Assembly (NCBI GenBank): GCA_902779085.1
Contig: CACYZY010000011.1
Span: 1-64,000 of the forward strand
Origin: an uncultured Bacteroidales bacterium
GTDB taxonomy: Bacteria; Bacteroidota; Bacteroidia; Bacteroidales; Bacteroidaceae
Length of the DNA stretch: 64,000 nt
Direction: 5' to 3'
Positions 1 through 8,411 of this stretch are shown one piece after another. The notes below the pieces were generated by a model. The model was given only the letters and a program-made list of their open reading frames with translations, made no database searches and had not been told where the DNA came from. The first letter of the stretch is position 1. Every line of letters begins with the position of its first letter. The position numbers and the translations under genes are program-made.

Positions 1-92
1 CCAAAGGTAATCTTCACATGGTCGAGAATCGTGTCATGCGTCTCAAACAGAGGACGTTCGCCTCCAAAAACTTTGTTTTTAATCTCTTTCAT
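1..92 (-). CDS. DUF3737 family protein, N-terminal fragment
   Basis: Partial gene cut by the window start; too short for routine ORF calling. Reading the minus strand from the ATG at 92 gives 30 codons that begin MKEIKNKVFGGERPLFETHD, which I recognise as the opening of the DUF3737 family, conserved proteins of unknown function thought to form a beta-helix of short repeats. It lies 45 bp downstream of the broken MATE gene on the same strand and may share its transcript. Only the first 30 residues are visible, so the family call rests on this N-terminal motif. Confidence 0.6.
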   Translation of the reverse strand, partial: MKEIKNKVFGGERPLFETHDTILDHVKITF

Positions 93-137
93 CTTTATAT
101 TTGTTTTTATTATTTCCTATCAATCTTACTATAGCTC

Positions 138-1488
138 CTACACAGTCTTCATCCAATTCCCCCAACGTAAACGGCAAAGGAAGATAACACCACGGAAGCA
201 TAGTTCAGTGCACATAGCTATCCAAACTCCTTGCAGTCCTAAAGTGATGGCAAGAACAGCTGATAAAGGAATACGTACTGCCCACATGCTGACTAGGTTC
301 ATGCCACTTGGTATCAAGGTGTCGGAAGCGCCAACAAACACGCCGTAACAAACGATGGCTGCAGCAAACATAGGCTCAGCAAAAGCCTCGATACGCAAGG
401 CTAAGACACCCAGTTGTCTTACTTCTTCTACTGGCGTCATGATGCCCATAAAGATAGGGGCACCTGCATACATCACGATTCCCATCACGGCCATTACGCT
501 CATGCCTAAAGCTACTGACATATAAGCGAATTTACGTGTCAAGTCCTTACGTCCAGCTCCCAAACTCTGTCCTACGAGGGTAGTAGCAGCATCAGCTATA
601 CCATACCCAGGCATATAGCACAGACTTTCCACTACGATTCCGAACGAATGGGCTGCTATGGAGAAAGTGCCTAAGGGTGCTACAATAATGGTAGTAGCAA
701 TATAGGCACTGCTCATGATGATTTGCTGAATGCTCATAGGACCTCCAATATGCAACGCCTTCTTGATATAGTTCCACTGGGGCTTGAAACTGCCTTTGTC
801 GATGGTCAACCTCAATTCTTTAGATCGGTAGCATAAGAAATACATCAGCGAACAAGCTACCACACATTCAGCACATAAGGTACCGATAGCTGCTCCTACC
901 ACAGACAAACCAGCGCCAGGTATAAACATTTCCATTCCCAAGAAATCTGGGTACTATCATATTGCCACTACTGCGCAGCATGCCAGAACCTAACATGCTG
1001 GTTTGGAAGATGGGGATACCCAACGAGAATATGGCGAAATAGGCCGATGCAGTGGCATTGATGTCTTCATTGCCACCCAACCAGATGGGTAACCATGGAC
1101 TGATGATAAATCCTATCAACCCCATAAAACAGCCAAAGCCTATGACTGCAGCCAATGCCTGGCGTACTACAGAACGGGCTTCTTTATCGTCATTAGCTCC
1201 AAGGAGATGTGCTACTTGTACATAGAAGCCAGCTGCAGCACAAGAACATACGCTACCCATAAGCCAAGTGGTAGTTTCTATTAGTCCAATGGATGCAGAA
1301 GCATTTGCACCTTGACTACCCACCATAGATGCATCGATATATTGCATCATGGTGGTGGTGAGTTGTGCCAAAATAGCAGGCGTAGAAAGCTGCAACACCA
1401 ACCGAAGTTGTTGTGCAATACTCATTGGCTTACCCTGACGGATCAGGAGTAACAAATCGTCTTTGGTCTCTTTTGTCTTTGCTGCCAT
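138..1488 (-). pseudogene. MATE family efflux transporter, frameshifted with a small internal deletion
   Basis: Two minus-strand frames together make one MATE (multidrug and toxin extrusion) antiporter, an inner-membrane protein that exports drugs or metabolites in exchange for Na+ or H+. The N-terminal part (1488 to about 950) ends at GNMIVP; the C-terminal part resumes at about 945 with IPGAGLSVVGAAIGT in another frame and runs to the stop at 138. In relatives known to me about 35 residues, including a transmembrane helix, lie between these motifs; here only about 8 do. The lesion is therefore a frameshift plus a loss of roughly 25 codons, and cannot be repaired by one base. The rest of both halves is well kept, so the break looks recent. 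Probably non-functional. Confidence 0.75.
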
Positions 1489-1503
1489 TTTTATATGGGG
1501 TTA

Positions 1504-1511
1504 CAAAATTA
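1504..1511 (-). promoter_or_regulatory. Promoter -7 element for the MATE gene
   Basis: On the minus strand this reads TAATTTTG, matching the Bacteroidetes primary-sigma -7 consensus TAnnTTTG, 16 bp before the ATG at 1488. The call rests on motif and position only. Confidence 0.5.
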
Positions 1512-1626
1512 CTGAATTAGTTGTTGTGGTGCAAGAATTGAACACTTCATCACGAAAAAAACACAGGTAAAAAGGAATGCTTTTTTCACATTAAAGAGTT
1601 TGTTACGTTTGCTTGTTTGGCATCAA

Positions 1627-2421
1627 TCAATTGTTTCTCTGTCTAACTGCCTCATAGAGCAAAATTGCAGCACTAACACTGACATTGAGAGAGTCTAACT
1701 GTCCAAGCATGGGGATGCGAATATGAGCATCAGCTGCTTGGCGCCAAGTATCTGTCAGGCCAGTGGATTCTGTACCCATGATGATTGCAGTGCCACAAGT
1801 CATATCGGTGTCATAATACAACTTGGAGTCTTGCAGTTGAGCTGTAAGAATTTTAATATTGTTCAACTTTAAGAAACTAATGCAATCGTCTGAAGAACAG
1901 GCTATACAAGGTACGCTAAAAATAGCCCCAATGGAGCTGCGAATCAAGTTGGGATTATAAAGGTCAGTCAAAGGATCGCATACGATAACAGCATCTGCTC
2001 CAGCTGCATCTGCACTTCGTAGGATAGCACCCAAATTGCCAGGTTTTTCTACACTCTCGAGCACTATTAACAGTGGATGCTTGCTCAGATGAAGATCTTT
2101 CAGTCGGAGTTGTCGGGTTTGTACGATAGCGATGATACCTTCCGTACTTCCCCTATATGCCATCTTTTCATATACCTCGGGAGATACTTCATAAGAAGCA
2201 ATGTTATCAGAAAGCAGAGAAGACAATGCATGAGTGTCTGCCAACTCAGGACAGTAAAAAATGCTGTTGAAAGTATAACCAGCATTTAAACAATGTTGCA
2301 ACTCCCTGATGCCTTCAACCACGAAGACACCTTGCTTGCGACGTTCTGCAGATTTCTGCTGAAGTGATACTACCTGCTTAACCTTTACGTTTTGCAAACT
2401 TACAATCTTGTTTTCTGTCAT
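1627..2421 (-). CDS. TrmH/SpoU family RNA 2'-O-methyltransferase
   Basis: 264-residue cytoplasmic SPOUT-class methyltransferase that transfers a methyl group from SAM to a ribose 2'-OH in rRNA or tRNA. The N-terminal 90 or so residues are the substrate-binding region (SAERRKQGVFVVEGIRE). The C-terminal trefoil-knot domain shows the three family motifs: EKPGNLGAILRSADAAG, then IIMGTESTGL, then IPMLGQLDSLNVSVSAAILL. Length fits the RlmB/TrmH-like group. It is transcribed divergently from the peptidase gene and each has its own -7 element in the 75-bp gap. The exact target nucleotide cannot be read from sequence. Confidence 0.9.
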   Translation of the reverse strand: MTENKIVSLQNVKVKQVVSLQQKSAERRKQGVFVVEGIRELQHCLNAGYTFNSIFYCPELADTHALSSLLSDNIASYEVSPEVYEKMAYRGSTEGIIAIVQTRQLRLKDLHLSKHPLLIVLESVEKPGNLGAILRSADAAGADAVIVCDPLTDLYNPNLIRSSIGAIFSVPCIACSSDDCISFLKLNNIKILTAQLQDSKLYYDTDMTCGTAIIMGTESTGLTDTWRQAADAHIRIPMLGQLDSLNVSVSAAILLYEAVRQRNN

Positions 2422-2438
2422 ATTTATTGTTTTAGTTG

Positions 2439-2446
2439 CAAAGATA
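2439..2446 (-). promoter_or_regulatory. Promoter -7 element for the rRNA methyltransferase gene
   Basis: Minus strand reads TATCTTTG, a perfect TAnnTTTG match, 17 bp upstream of the ATG at 2421. It forms a divergent pair with the plus-strand element at 2461. Confidence 0.65.
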
Positions 2447-2460
2447 GTGTTTTTTTTTGT

Positions 2461-2468
2461 TACCTTTG
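2461..2468 (+). promoter_or_regulatory. Promoter -7 element for the DPP-IV-like peptidase gene
   Basis: TACCTTTG, a match to TAnnTTTG, 28 bp before the ATG at 2497. Confidence 0.6.
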
Positions 2469-2496
2469 TCGCAAGTAAGAACTAATTGAAATCAAG

Positions 2497-4965
2497 ATGA
2501 AAAAGATTCTTTTTATTTTGGCATTGCTTGTTTGTGCTTTGTATATAAAAGCTGAAGACATTAAAGTGAATACGTTGAAGTATGCTGGACCATATTCGAT
2601 GCAGCAACCATTTATTGTGGATGAAACGGATGTGAATGCCAAAAAATATTCTGCTGAGACATTGATAGACACGCCATTACCGCTGGAAGATGTGTTTGCA
2701 TCTGGGCATTCGGAAATCAAGGGTAATGATGGCATCACTATTCCTAAGTCAGATGCAGAACATGCTTTGCATATGATGGGCTTTACTTTCCAGAATAATC
2801 GTTATGGGAAGGCAAAGTTATCAGTTGAAGGTCTTAAGAAATATCATGTTTATCTTGATGGCGCAAAGGTCGGTACTGATAGCTTGGCGCTTGTGCCTGG
2901 TACACATCAGGTGGTGATTAAGGCTTTAACTGCCAAAAACAATACGGAAAAAGTAAAAATTAATCTTGCCACTGTAGATAATGGTTTGTTGAAACTAACT
3001 GATATCAAAGAGGGTAGAAACATTTTGCTTACGGATATATTGCATGGAAAACGATTCAGCGGGGTATCGCTCTCAGCAGAAGGAAAATACCTAATCACAG
3101 GTTATAGCGATACAAAACCTGGTGGAAAGACAGATTATTTTGCGACCATAACCGAATTGGCAACAGGAAGGGTGATTGCAAATGGAGAGGAGAACTGGCA
3201 GTGGATGCCTCGTTCTGAAGAGTATTATTATTTCAGGAGCCGTCAGCATGGTAGAGAACTTGTGCTTGTGAACCCGCAAACAGGTGAGGAGAGAGTGTTG
3301 GCTAATCAGTTGCCAGAAGGTCGTGCCATAATGTCGCCTACAGAAGATTATCTCATCTACATGATGCGCCAAGAAGGTCCAAAAGAACGTAAGGACGTGT
3401 TTGAAGTACTTGAACCAGATGACAGACAACCAGGTTGGCGTGATAGATACTATCTTGCAAAGTATGATTTGAAAAGTCATGTGTTACAGCAACTAACCTA
3501 TGGATATAGAAATATGTATCTAAGCGATATTTCGCAGGATGGTAAGTACATTTTATTCAGTGTAAGCACTAGTCGATTGACCGAACGCCCTACTACTTTG
3601 CAATCCGTATATCGTATGAATGTTAACACGTTGGAAGCAGAAAAACTTGTGGATGGTGACGGTTTCTTAGCTGGTAGTTCATTCTCGCCTGATGCAACGC
3701 AAGTGCTATTCCAGGGGTCGCCAGAAGCTTTTAATGGAGTAGGTAAGAATGTGAAACCTGATCAGGTGCCCAGTATGTACGACTATCAGTTGTATGTGAT
3801 GAATGTGAAAGACAAGGAAGTGAAACCACTCACGAAATATTTCAATCCGAATGTAACGGATGTGGAGTGGAGTCCTGCAGATGGGAAAATCTATTTCATG
3901 GCGGAAAACAAAGATAGTGTGAGCTTGTATCGTATGGAGCCCAAGACCTGGGAAATACACCAGATGCAAGTGCCCGAAGAACTGGTAAAGAGTTTTTCGT
4001 TGGCGAATAAGGCCACTGAGATGGTGTATTGCGGACAAGGGACTAAGAATTCAGACCGCATCTATTCAGTGAACATGAAGGATGATAAGTATTGCTTGGT
4101 GGAAGATTTGAGTCATGAATTGTTGGATGGTATCCAATTGGGCGACTGCAAGAGTTGGAATTTTGTAAATAGTCGTGGTGATACAATTTATGGCCGATAT
4201 TATTTGCCTGCAGATTTTGATCCTAGCAAACAGTATCCTATGGTGGTGGATTACTATGGCGGATGCAGTCCTACAAGCCGCACGTTTGAAAGTCGCTACC
4301 CACAGCATGTATATGCTTCGATGGGCTATGTAGTGTATGTGGTGAATCCTAGTGGTGCTACTGGCTTTGGACAAGAATTTGCAGCCCGTCACGTAAATAC
4401 GGCAGGAAAGGGTGTGGCAGAAGATATTATTGAAGGTGTGAAAAAGTTTACGGCAGAACACTCTTTTGTCAATGCTAAGAAGATAGGTTGCATTGGTGCT
4501 TCTTATGGCGGTTTTATGACACAGTATCTGCAAACACAAACGGACATCTTTGCTGCAGCCATTTCTCACGCTGGTATCAGTGATCATACAAGTTATTGGG
4601 GAGAAGGCTACTGGGGATATAGCTATAGTGAGGTAAGTATGGCTAATAGCTATCCTTGGACACGCAAAGATTTATTTGTAGACCAGAGCCCGCTATTTAA
4701 TGCAGACAAAATTCATACGCCTCTGTTGTTCCTGCATGGTAATGCTGACACCAATGTGCCAGTTGGTGAGAGCATCCAAATGTTTACTGCTTTAAAACTT
4801 TTGGGTAGACCTACTGCTTTTGTGGTAGTAGATGGGCAGAATCATCATATACTGGACTATGATAAGCGTATTCGTTGGCAAAACACCATCTTTGCATGGT
4901 TCCAGAAATGGCTGCAAGATGATGACAGTTGGTGGGAGGCAATGTATCCTGCTAAGAAGTTGTAA
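2497..4965 (+). CDS. S9 family prolyl oligopeptidase, dipeptidyl-peptidase IV type
   Basis: 822-residue secreted serine peptidase. Residues 1-19 form a signal peptide (MKKILFILALLVCALYIKA), so it acts in the periplasm or at the cell surface. Residues about 180-560 form the DPP-IV N-terminal beta-propeller, and the C-terminal 250 residues the alpha/beta-hydrolase domain. The nucleophile is Ser669 in GASYGGF, with Asp751 in HGNADTNVP and His783 or His784 in GQNHH completing the triad. Such enzymes remove X-Pro or X-Ala dipeptides and serve peptide use in amino-acid-fermenting Bacteroidetes. It has its own promoter and a strong terminator, so it is probably monocistronic. Which peptides it prefers is not readable here. 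Confidence 0.9.
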   Translation: MKKILFILALLVCALYIKAEDIKVNTLKYAGPYSMQQPFIVDETDVNAKKYSAETLIDTPLPLEDVFASGHSEIKGNDGITIPKSDAEHALHMMGFTFQNNRYGKAKLSVEGLKKYHVYLDGAKVGTDSLALVPGTHQVVIKALTAKNNTEKVKINLATVDNGLLKLTDIKEGRNILLTDILHGKRFSGVSLSAEGKYLITGYSDTKPGGKTDYFATITELATGRVIANGEENWQWMPRSEEYYYFRSRQHGRELVLVNPQTGEERVLANQLPEGRAIMSPTEDYLIYMMRQEGPKERKDVFEVLEPDDRQPGWRDRYYLAKYDLKSHVLQQLTYGYRNMYLSDISQDGKYILFSVSTSRLTERPTTLQSVYRMNVNTLEAEKLVDGDGFLAGSSFSPDATQVLFQGSPEAFNGVGKNVKPDQVPSMYDYQLYVMNVKDKEVKPLTKYFNPNVTDVEWSPADGKIYFMAENKDSVSLYRMEPKTWEIHQMQVPEELVKSFSLANKATEMVYCGQGTKNSDRIYSVNMKDDKYCLVEDLSHELLDGIQLGDCKSWNFVNSRGDTIYGRYYLPADFDPSKQYPMVVDYYGGCSPTSRTFESRYPQHVYASMGYVVYVVNPSGATGFGQEFAARHVNTAGKGVAEDIIEGVKKFTAEHSFVNAKKIGCIGASYGGFMTQYLQTQTDIFAAAISHAGISDHTSYWGEGYWGYSYSEVSMANSYPWTRKDLFVDQSPLFNADKIHTPLLFLHGNADTNVPVGESIQMFTALKLLGRPTAFVVVDGQNHHILDYDKRIRWQNTIFAWFQKWLQDDDSWWEAMYPAKKL

Positions 4966-4986
4966 GACGTATTTAGGGTATTTAGG

Positions 4987-5020
4987 GCTCTCTCCTCATC
5001 ATTAGGAGAGAGCTCTTTTT
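4987..5020 (+). terminator. Rho-independent terminator after the S9 peptidase gene
   Basis: Perfect 10-bp stem GCTCTCTCCT/AGGAGAGAGC with a 7-nt loop, followed by TCTTTTT. It starts 21 bp after the stop codon. The T-tract runs into the end of the convergent crp-like gene, so the hairpin may end both transcripts. Confidence 0.9.
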
Positions 5021-5609
5021 ATTTCTTGATGAGGCCGTCACGTCTTAGCTCAGCCAATGCTCTGGAAAGGGAGGGACGGGTTACACCTAACTGCTTAGCT
5101 AAGTCTGCTAATTTGGGTAGTTCGTCATGCTGTTCCATATAGCTGAGCAAACGTTGCTTGAGTTTGTTTAGATTGAGCTCGAATAAGCGTTTGAATACCT
5201 TCATGCTGATATCTGACATGCCTCTCAAGTATGACTGCATGAAAACGGGATTATCATGTAATAGTGCTAAAAGTCTTTCTTTTTCGATAAAATATATATC
5301 GCAAGATGATTTGGCAATTACATTGACATTAAATTTATTGTCAGTAGCGAACAGATAGGTATAACCTAAGAGGCTAGGACTGTGTATGTCGGTTAAAATA
5401 AGCTCTTTGCCATAGTCATTTACCATTACAGAACATACTATTCCTTTAGTAAGGATGGCTATCTTGTCACATACTTCGCCTTGGTGGGCAACATAATCAC
5501 CATCTTTATATTTTCGAAGTGAACTTGGTGATGAGTATAATAGTTTGGCAATATCATCTTCTGTAAGTCCTTTGAAAAAATCGCAGTTTTTAAGTTCATT
5601 CAAATCCAT
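5019..5609 (-). CDS. Crp/Fnr family transcriptional regulator
   Basis: 196-residue cytoplasmic regulator. The N-terminal cyclic-nucleotide-binding-like beta-roll (about 20-115) contains KYKDGDYVAHQGEVCDKIAI. The C-terminal winged helix has the recognition segment LGVTRPSLSRALAELRRDG near 173-191. No N-terminal cysteine cluster typical of FNR iron-sulfur sensors is visible; it has one Cys at residue 9 and a few others scattered, so an effector cannot be inferred. The stop codon abuts the terminator of the convergent peptidase gene. The nearest upstream genes are the receptor region at 5.9-9.3 kb, but no target sites are obvious. Confidence 0.88.
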   Translation of the reverse strand: MDLNELKNCDFFKGLTEDDIAKLLYSSPSSLRKYKDGDYVAHQGEVCDKIAILTKGIVCSVMVNDYGKELILTDIHSPSLLGYTYLFATDNKFNVNVIAKSSCDIYFIEKERLLALLHDNPVFMQSYLRGMSDISMKVFKRLFELNLNKLKQRLLSYMEQHDELPKLADLAKQLGVTRPSLSRALAELRRDGLIKK

Positions 5610-5669
5610 AATTAATGTTTATTAACAGACTTCGTAACAAATGGTACATTTAAAGAACAATCTATGCGG

Positions 5670-5863
5670 TATTTTTGCATGTGTTCAAAAGACAAAGTAA
5701 GTATTATTTATTTTTAAAACAAAATTATTGACAATATTTTTTTAGCGATATACCAAAAACCAGACTAAACCTAATCAACTATGATTTATTTTCTAATTTT
5801 GACTTCGTGAATGGTTGATTGACACGGGATAATGAAAGCGTTCATTTATCCCGTGTCGCTTTT
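5670..5863 (+). ncRNA. Candidate small RNA between a -7 element and an orphan terminator
   Basis: The 333-bp gap between the Crp/Fnr and TonB-receptor genes, both on the minus strand, carries a plus-strand TATTTTTG at 5670-5677 and, about 150 bp on, a strong hairpin at 5821-5857 (GACACGGGATAATGAA pairing with TTCATTTATCCCGTGTC, one bulged T) followed by GCTTTTT. The T-tract is on the plus strand, but no plus-strand protein gene lies upstream within reach. A transcript of about 175 nt would fit. No RNA family is recognised; this is inference from a promoter and terminator pair. Confidence 0.4.
5821..5863 (+). terminator. Orphan plus-strand hairpin terminator
   Basis: Stem GACACGGGATAA/TTATCCCGTGTC, extended by TGAA/TTCA around the loop AGCG, followed by GCTTTTTGG. 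There is no T-tract on the minus strand, so it is not a terminator for the receptor gene read leftwards. It probably ends the candidate small RNA. Confidence 0.65.
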
Positions 5864-5877
5864 TGGTCTGCATTAAT

Positions 5878-5908
5878 AAAAACACCGCCTGCGTCACGCA
5901 GACGATGT
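5878..5908 (-). terminator. Terminator of the TonB-dependent receptor gene
   Basis: Minus strand: ACATCGTCTGCGT pairs with ACGCAGGCGGTGT (two G-U pairs) and is followed by a run of T. It starts 34 bp beyond the stop codon of the receptor gene. Confidence 0.75.
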
Positions 5909-5942
5909 CTCCATAACAATAAAACTATCGTACGTATAAAAA

Positions 5943-7823
5943 TTAGAATGTCAGATGAATACCTCCCATAAAGGTAGCTTTTGGCATTGGGAATCCAGCG
6001 TTGATTTCATATTTCTGTGCTAGGAGGTTTTCTCCTTTTACAAAGACTGTGGCGAAATCAGCCAACTTGTAGTTAACATCAGCGTTCCAGATAACAAAGT
6101 TCTCTTTCTTAGCATTGTCACCTACAGCTGTATATAAGTTGTTTATATATTGTATGCCTGTGTTGAAACTCCAACGGTCCTTACTGTAGTTGACCCCAGC
6201 AAACAGCTTGTTTTCAGGAGCAGCCAGCACAGGGTTCTTCATGTGCAGATAGCTGTAGTTTGCATTTACGCTCCAATTGCTGTTGATGCGATAAGCGATG
6301 TTTCCTTCAATACCCCAATTTTCAATTTCTCCTGTATTTAAATTACGAGGCTTCCCATCTACACGCACGGTCTGAATCATGTTGTCGCCTTTTAAATAAA
6401 AGAGATTAATGCCGTAGTTCAAGGCACCATCCAGTACGCGTTGAGTAAATGACAACTCATAGTTCATCAGTCTTTCAGGCTTCAATTCGTCGTTCTGTGG
6501 TGGGAACATGTACATTTCTCGTATACTTGGATTGCGGAAGCCTTTGCTTACCATTGCCTTGATTTGTGCATCCTCTGGCAAACGGAAGGAGAGACCACCT
6601 TGTGGAATTAGTTCTGTACCTGCTTGAGAATGGTGATCAATACGCAACCCAGCATCAATAGTGAGCCAAGATGTGATGTCCTGACGGAAATCGAGATAAC
6701 CTGCGACCTCGTTTAATGACTTGTCTGCATATGTATTGGTCACCTCGCCAGTAGCACGTGATCTGTTCCACGCATGACCTTTAATGTGTTGGAAGTCGAT
6801 ACCACCGGTCAGGCGATTACCTTCAAATAATTGTATGCTTTGGAACCATGAGAAACCCATCATAGAGTCATCTGAGAGGTAGAATGCTTTCTGTGGACCA
6901 CTTTCTGGTCCAGGGGTATAACCGTCATTTATTTTATGGTGGCCCCAGTTGATGAAGAAACTAAGGGTACCAGAAGTTTTGCTAAAGTCGTTTTCTATAG
7001 CAGCAGATGCTGCACCTCTGGTAATCCATTGGTTACCTTCCAAGATAGGAGCCTGAATAGTGCCCGGATTGGTTGCGTTAAAGTGGGTGAGATTCAAATC
7101 TGCATATGCTTTCCAATTGTTAGAGATGTCATATCCAACCTTAGCATAACCTCCGTACTGCTCAAATTCCATATTCCTGCGATGCCCGTCTGTACGGTTG
7201 TATGACAATGAAAGTACACTATTGAACTTGCCAGCCTTTACACGATTTGTAGCTTCAGTCTGCAATGTGTTGTAGGAACCGTATGCTACACTTACATCGT
7301 TCTTAACTCCATCCTCCAACATCTTGCGAGTTACAATGTTTATGACTCCACCCATAGCATTAGAACCATAAAGTACAGAAGCTGGACCTCTCAGTACTTC
7401 CACCTTTTCCGACATTAGGCTCTGATAAACATCAGCGATTGGATGTCCGAAGATACCCATGTATTGGGGATGCCCGTCAATCAGTACCATCAACTGACCA
7501 CTTCCTCCACTGATACCACGCAAGGAAATACCACCAGCGGCACCACCAGATACGCCATAACCCATCACACCACGAGAAGTAACGAAAAGGCTAGGTACTT
7601 GCTCAGTAAGGGTAGGAAGTACTGATGTACGATGACTTTCAGTAAGTTTCAAATGATTAACAGTGGTGATGGTCATTGGCAAATGGCGAATATCGGTGCT
7701 GTTTCTCGTACCGGTAACTACCACTTCATCTGTTTCTACATCTTTAGAAATGTCGGCATTTTGCGCTTGTGCAGACATTAAAGTGCCTGTGAATAAGGCA
7801 CTAAATAATAATATTTTTTTCAT
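5943..7823 (-). CDS. TonB-dependent outer-membrane receptor
   Basis: 626-residue outer-membrane transporter that takes up a ligand with energy from TonB-ExbBD. Signal peptide at residues 1-20 (MKKILLFSALFTGTLMSAQA), a TonB box-like stretch DEVVVTGTR at 32-40, a plug domain with the hallmark VEVLRGPASVLYGSNAMGGVINI, then a 22-strand type barrel ending in the usual C-terminal Phe (MGGIHLTF). It is short and lacks the SusC N-terminal extension and a SusD partner, so it resembles siderophore, haem, metal or corrinoid receptors rather than glycan receptors. No cobalamin riboswitch is seen in the 70-bp leader. The DUF1893 and AraC genes lie upstream on the same strand and may form one regulated unit. 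The ligand is unknown. Confidence 0.9.
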   Translation of the reverse strand: MKKILLFSALFTGTLMSAQAQNADISKDVETDEVVVTGTRNSTDIRHLPMTITTVNHLKLTESHRTSVLPTLTEQVPSLFVTSRGVMGYGVSGGAAGGISLRGISGGSGQLMVLIDGHPQYMGIFGHPIADVYQSLMSEKVEVLRGPASVLYGSNAMGGVINIVTRKMLEDGVKNDVSVAYGSYNTLQTEATNRVKAGKFNSVLSLSYNRTDGHRRNMEFEQYGGYAKVGYDISNNWKAYADLNLTHFNATNPGTIQAPILEGNQWITRGAASAAIENDFSKTSGTLSFFINWGHHKINDGYTPGPESGPQKAFYLSDDSMMGFSWFQSIQLFEGNRLTGGIDFQHIKGHAWNRSRATGEVTNTYADKSLNEVAGYLDFRQDITSWLTIDAGLRIDHHSQAGTELIPQGGLSFRLPEDAQIKAMVSKGFRNPSIREMYMFPPQNDELKPERLMNYELSFTQRVLDGALNYGINLFYLKGDNMIQTVRVDGKPRNLNTGEIENWGIEGNIAYRINSNWSVNANYSYLHMKNPVLAAPENKLFAGVNYSKDRWSFNTGIQYINNLYTAVGDNAKKENFVIWNADVNYKLADFATVFVKGENLLAQKYEINAGFPMPKATFMGGIHLTF

Positions 7824-7845
7824 ATCTATTTATTAAAAAACTTCA

Positions 7846-7853
7846 CAAACTTA
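7846..7853 (-). promoter_or_regulatory. Candidate -7 element of the TonB-dependent receptor gene
   Basis: Minus strand TAAGTTTG, 22 bp upstream of the ATG at 7823. Just upstream is a short hairpin CACTAC/GTAGTG (7863-7880) that could be an operator or the end of the preceding gene's transcript. Confidence 0.45.
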
Positions 7854-7893
7854 ACTCGTTACCACTACTTTATTGTAGTGTTTATAACGAATG

Positions 7894-8334
7894 CTATGAT
7901 TTTGTTTGGAAGAACTGTTCCTTGTTCTCCACAAAACGTTGAACGACAGGTAAGATTTCATCTACCGTCTGTTCGTTGTAACACAGGGCTTCAACAGGAC
8001 ACCAATCAGTCAACTTTGTATTCTTGATGTATGTTACCAGTTGATCATAGTCTGTTGTTACTCCTGCTTTACGTAACAGTGTCAATGCTGACAAACTGAT
8101 AAGATCGGCATACACATTTTTAACGCCTCCCTTAACCATCATAGCTGCTGCTGCTTTTCCCACAACACGGTCGGCTACCTCAGCACCATCCAGAAATGTA
8201 GGTTCTTGTGTCAGCAACCTGTAAAGGTCATCTACTCCTCGATGAGTGTATGTCCTTACTTCCTTGTTGCTAACCACACATGAGCAACCTTCTTCATGTA
8301 GTTTTTCAATCAGTTCGTTCATCGACTTTTCCAT
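7894..8334 (-). CDS. DUF1893 domain-containing protein
   Basis: 146-residue cytoplasmic protein. The segment with VVSNKEVRTYTHRGVDDLYRLL followed by DRVVGKAAAAMMVKGGVKNVYADLISL is typical of DUF1893, a family known from structures to have a cytidine-deaminase-like fold but without an established reaction. The C-terminal part is cysteine-bearing (TDWCPVEALCYNEQ) and could bind a ligand or metal. It lies between an AraC regulator and the TonB-dependent receptor, all on the minus strand, which suggests a role linked to the imported substrate. The start at 8334 could be replaced by the Met five codons in; both fit. Confidence 0.75.
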   Translation of the reverse strand: MEKSMNELIEKLHEEGCSCVVSNKEVRTYTHRGVDDLYRLLTQEPTFLDGAEVADRVVGKAAAAMMVKGGVKNVYADLISLSALTLLRKAGVTTDYDQLVTYIKNTKLTDWCPVEALCYNEQTVDEILPVVQRFVENKEQFFQTKS

Positions 8335-8411
8335 AGATTCCTTTTCGTTTGCAAAGTTCGTTATTTATATAGATATGATAATTATTTAATTCAAACCATA
8401 GTTTGTTGATT

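Noticed and set aside
7863-7880. CACTAC/GTAGTG hairpin before the TonB receptor as a terminator
   Set aside because: Six-bp stem and no T-tract on the minus strand; may be an operator but evidence is thin.
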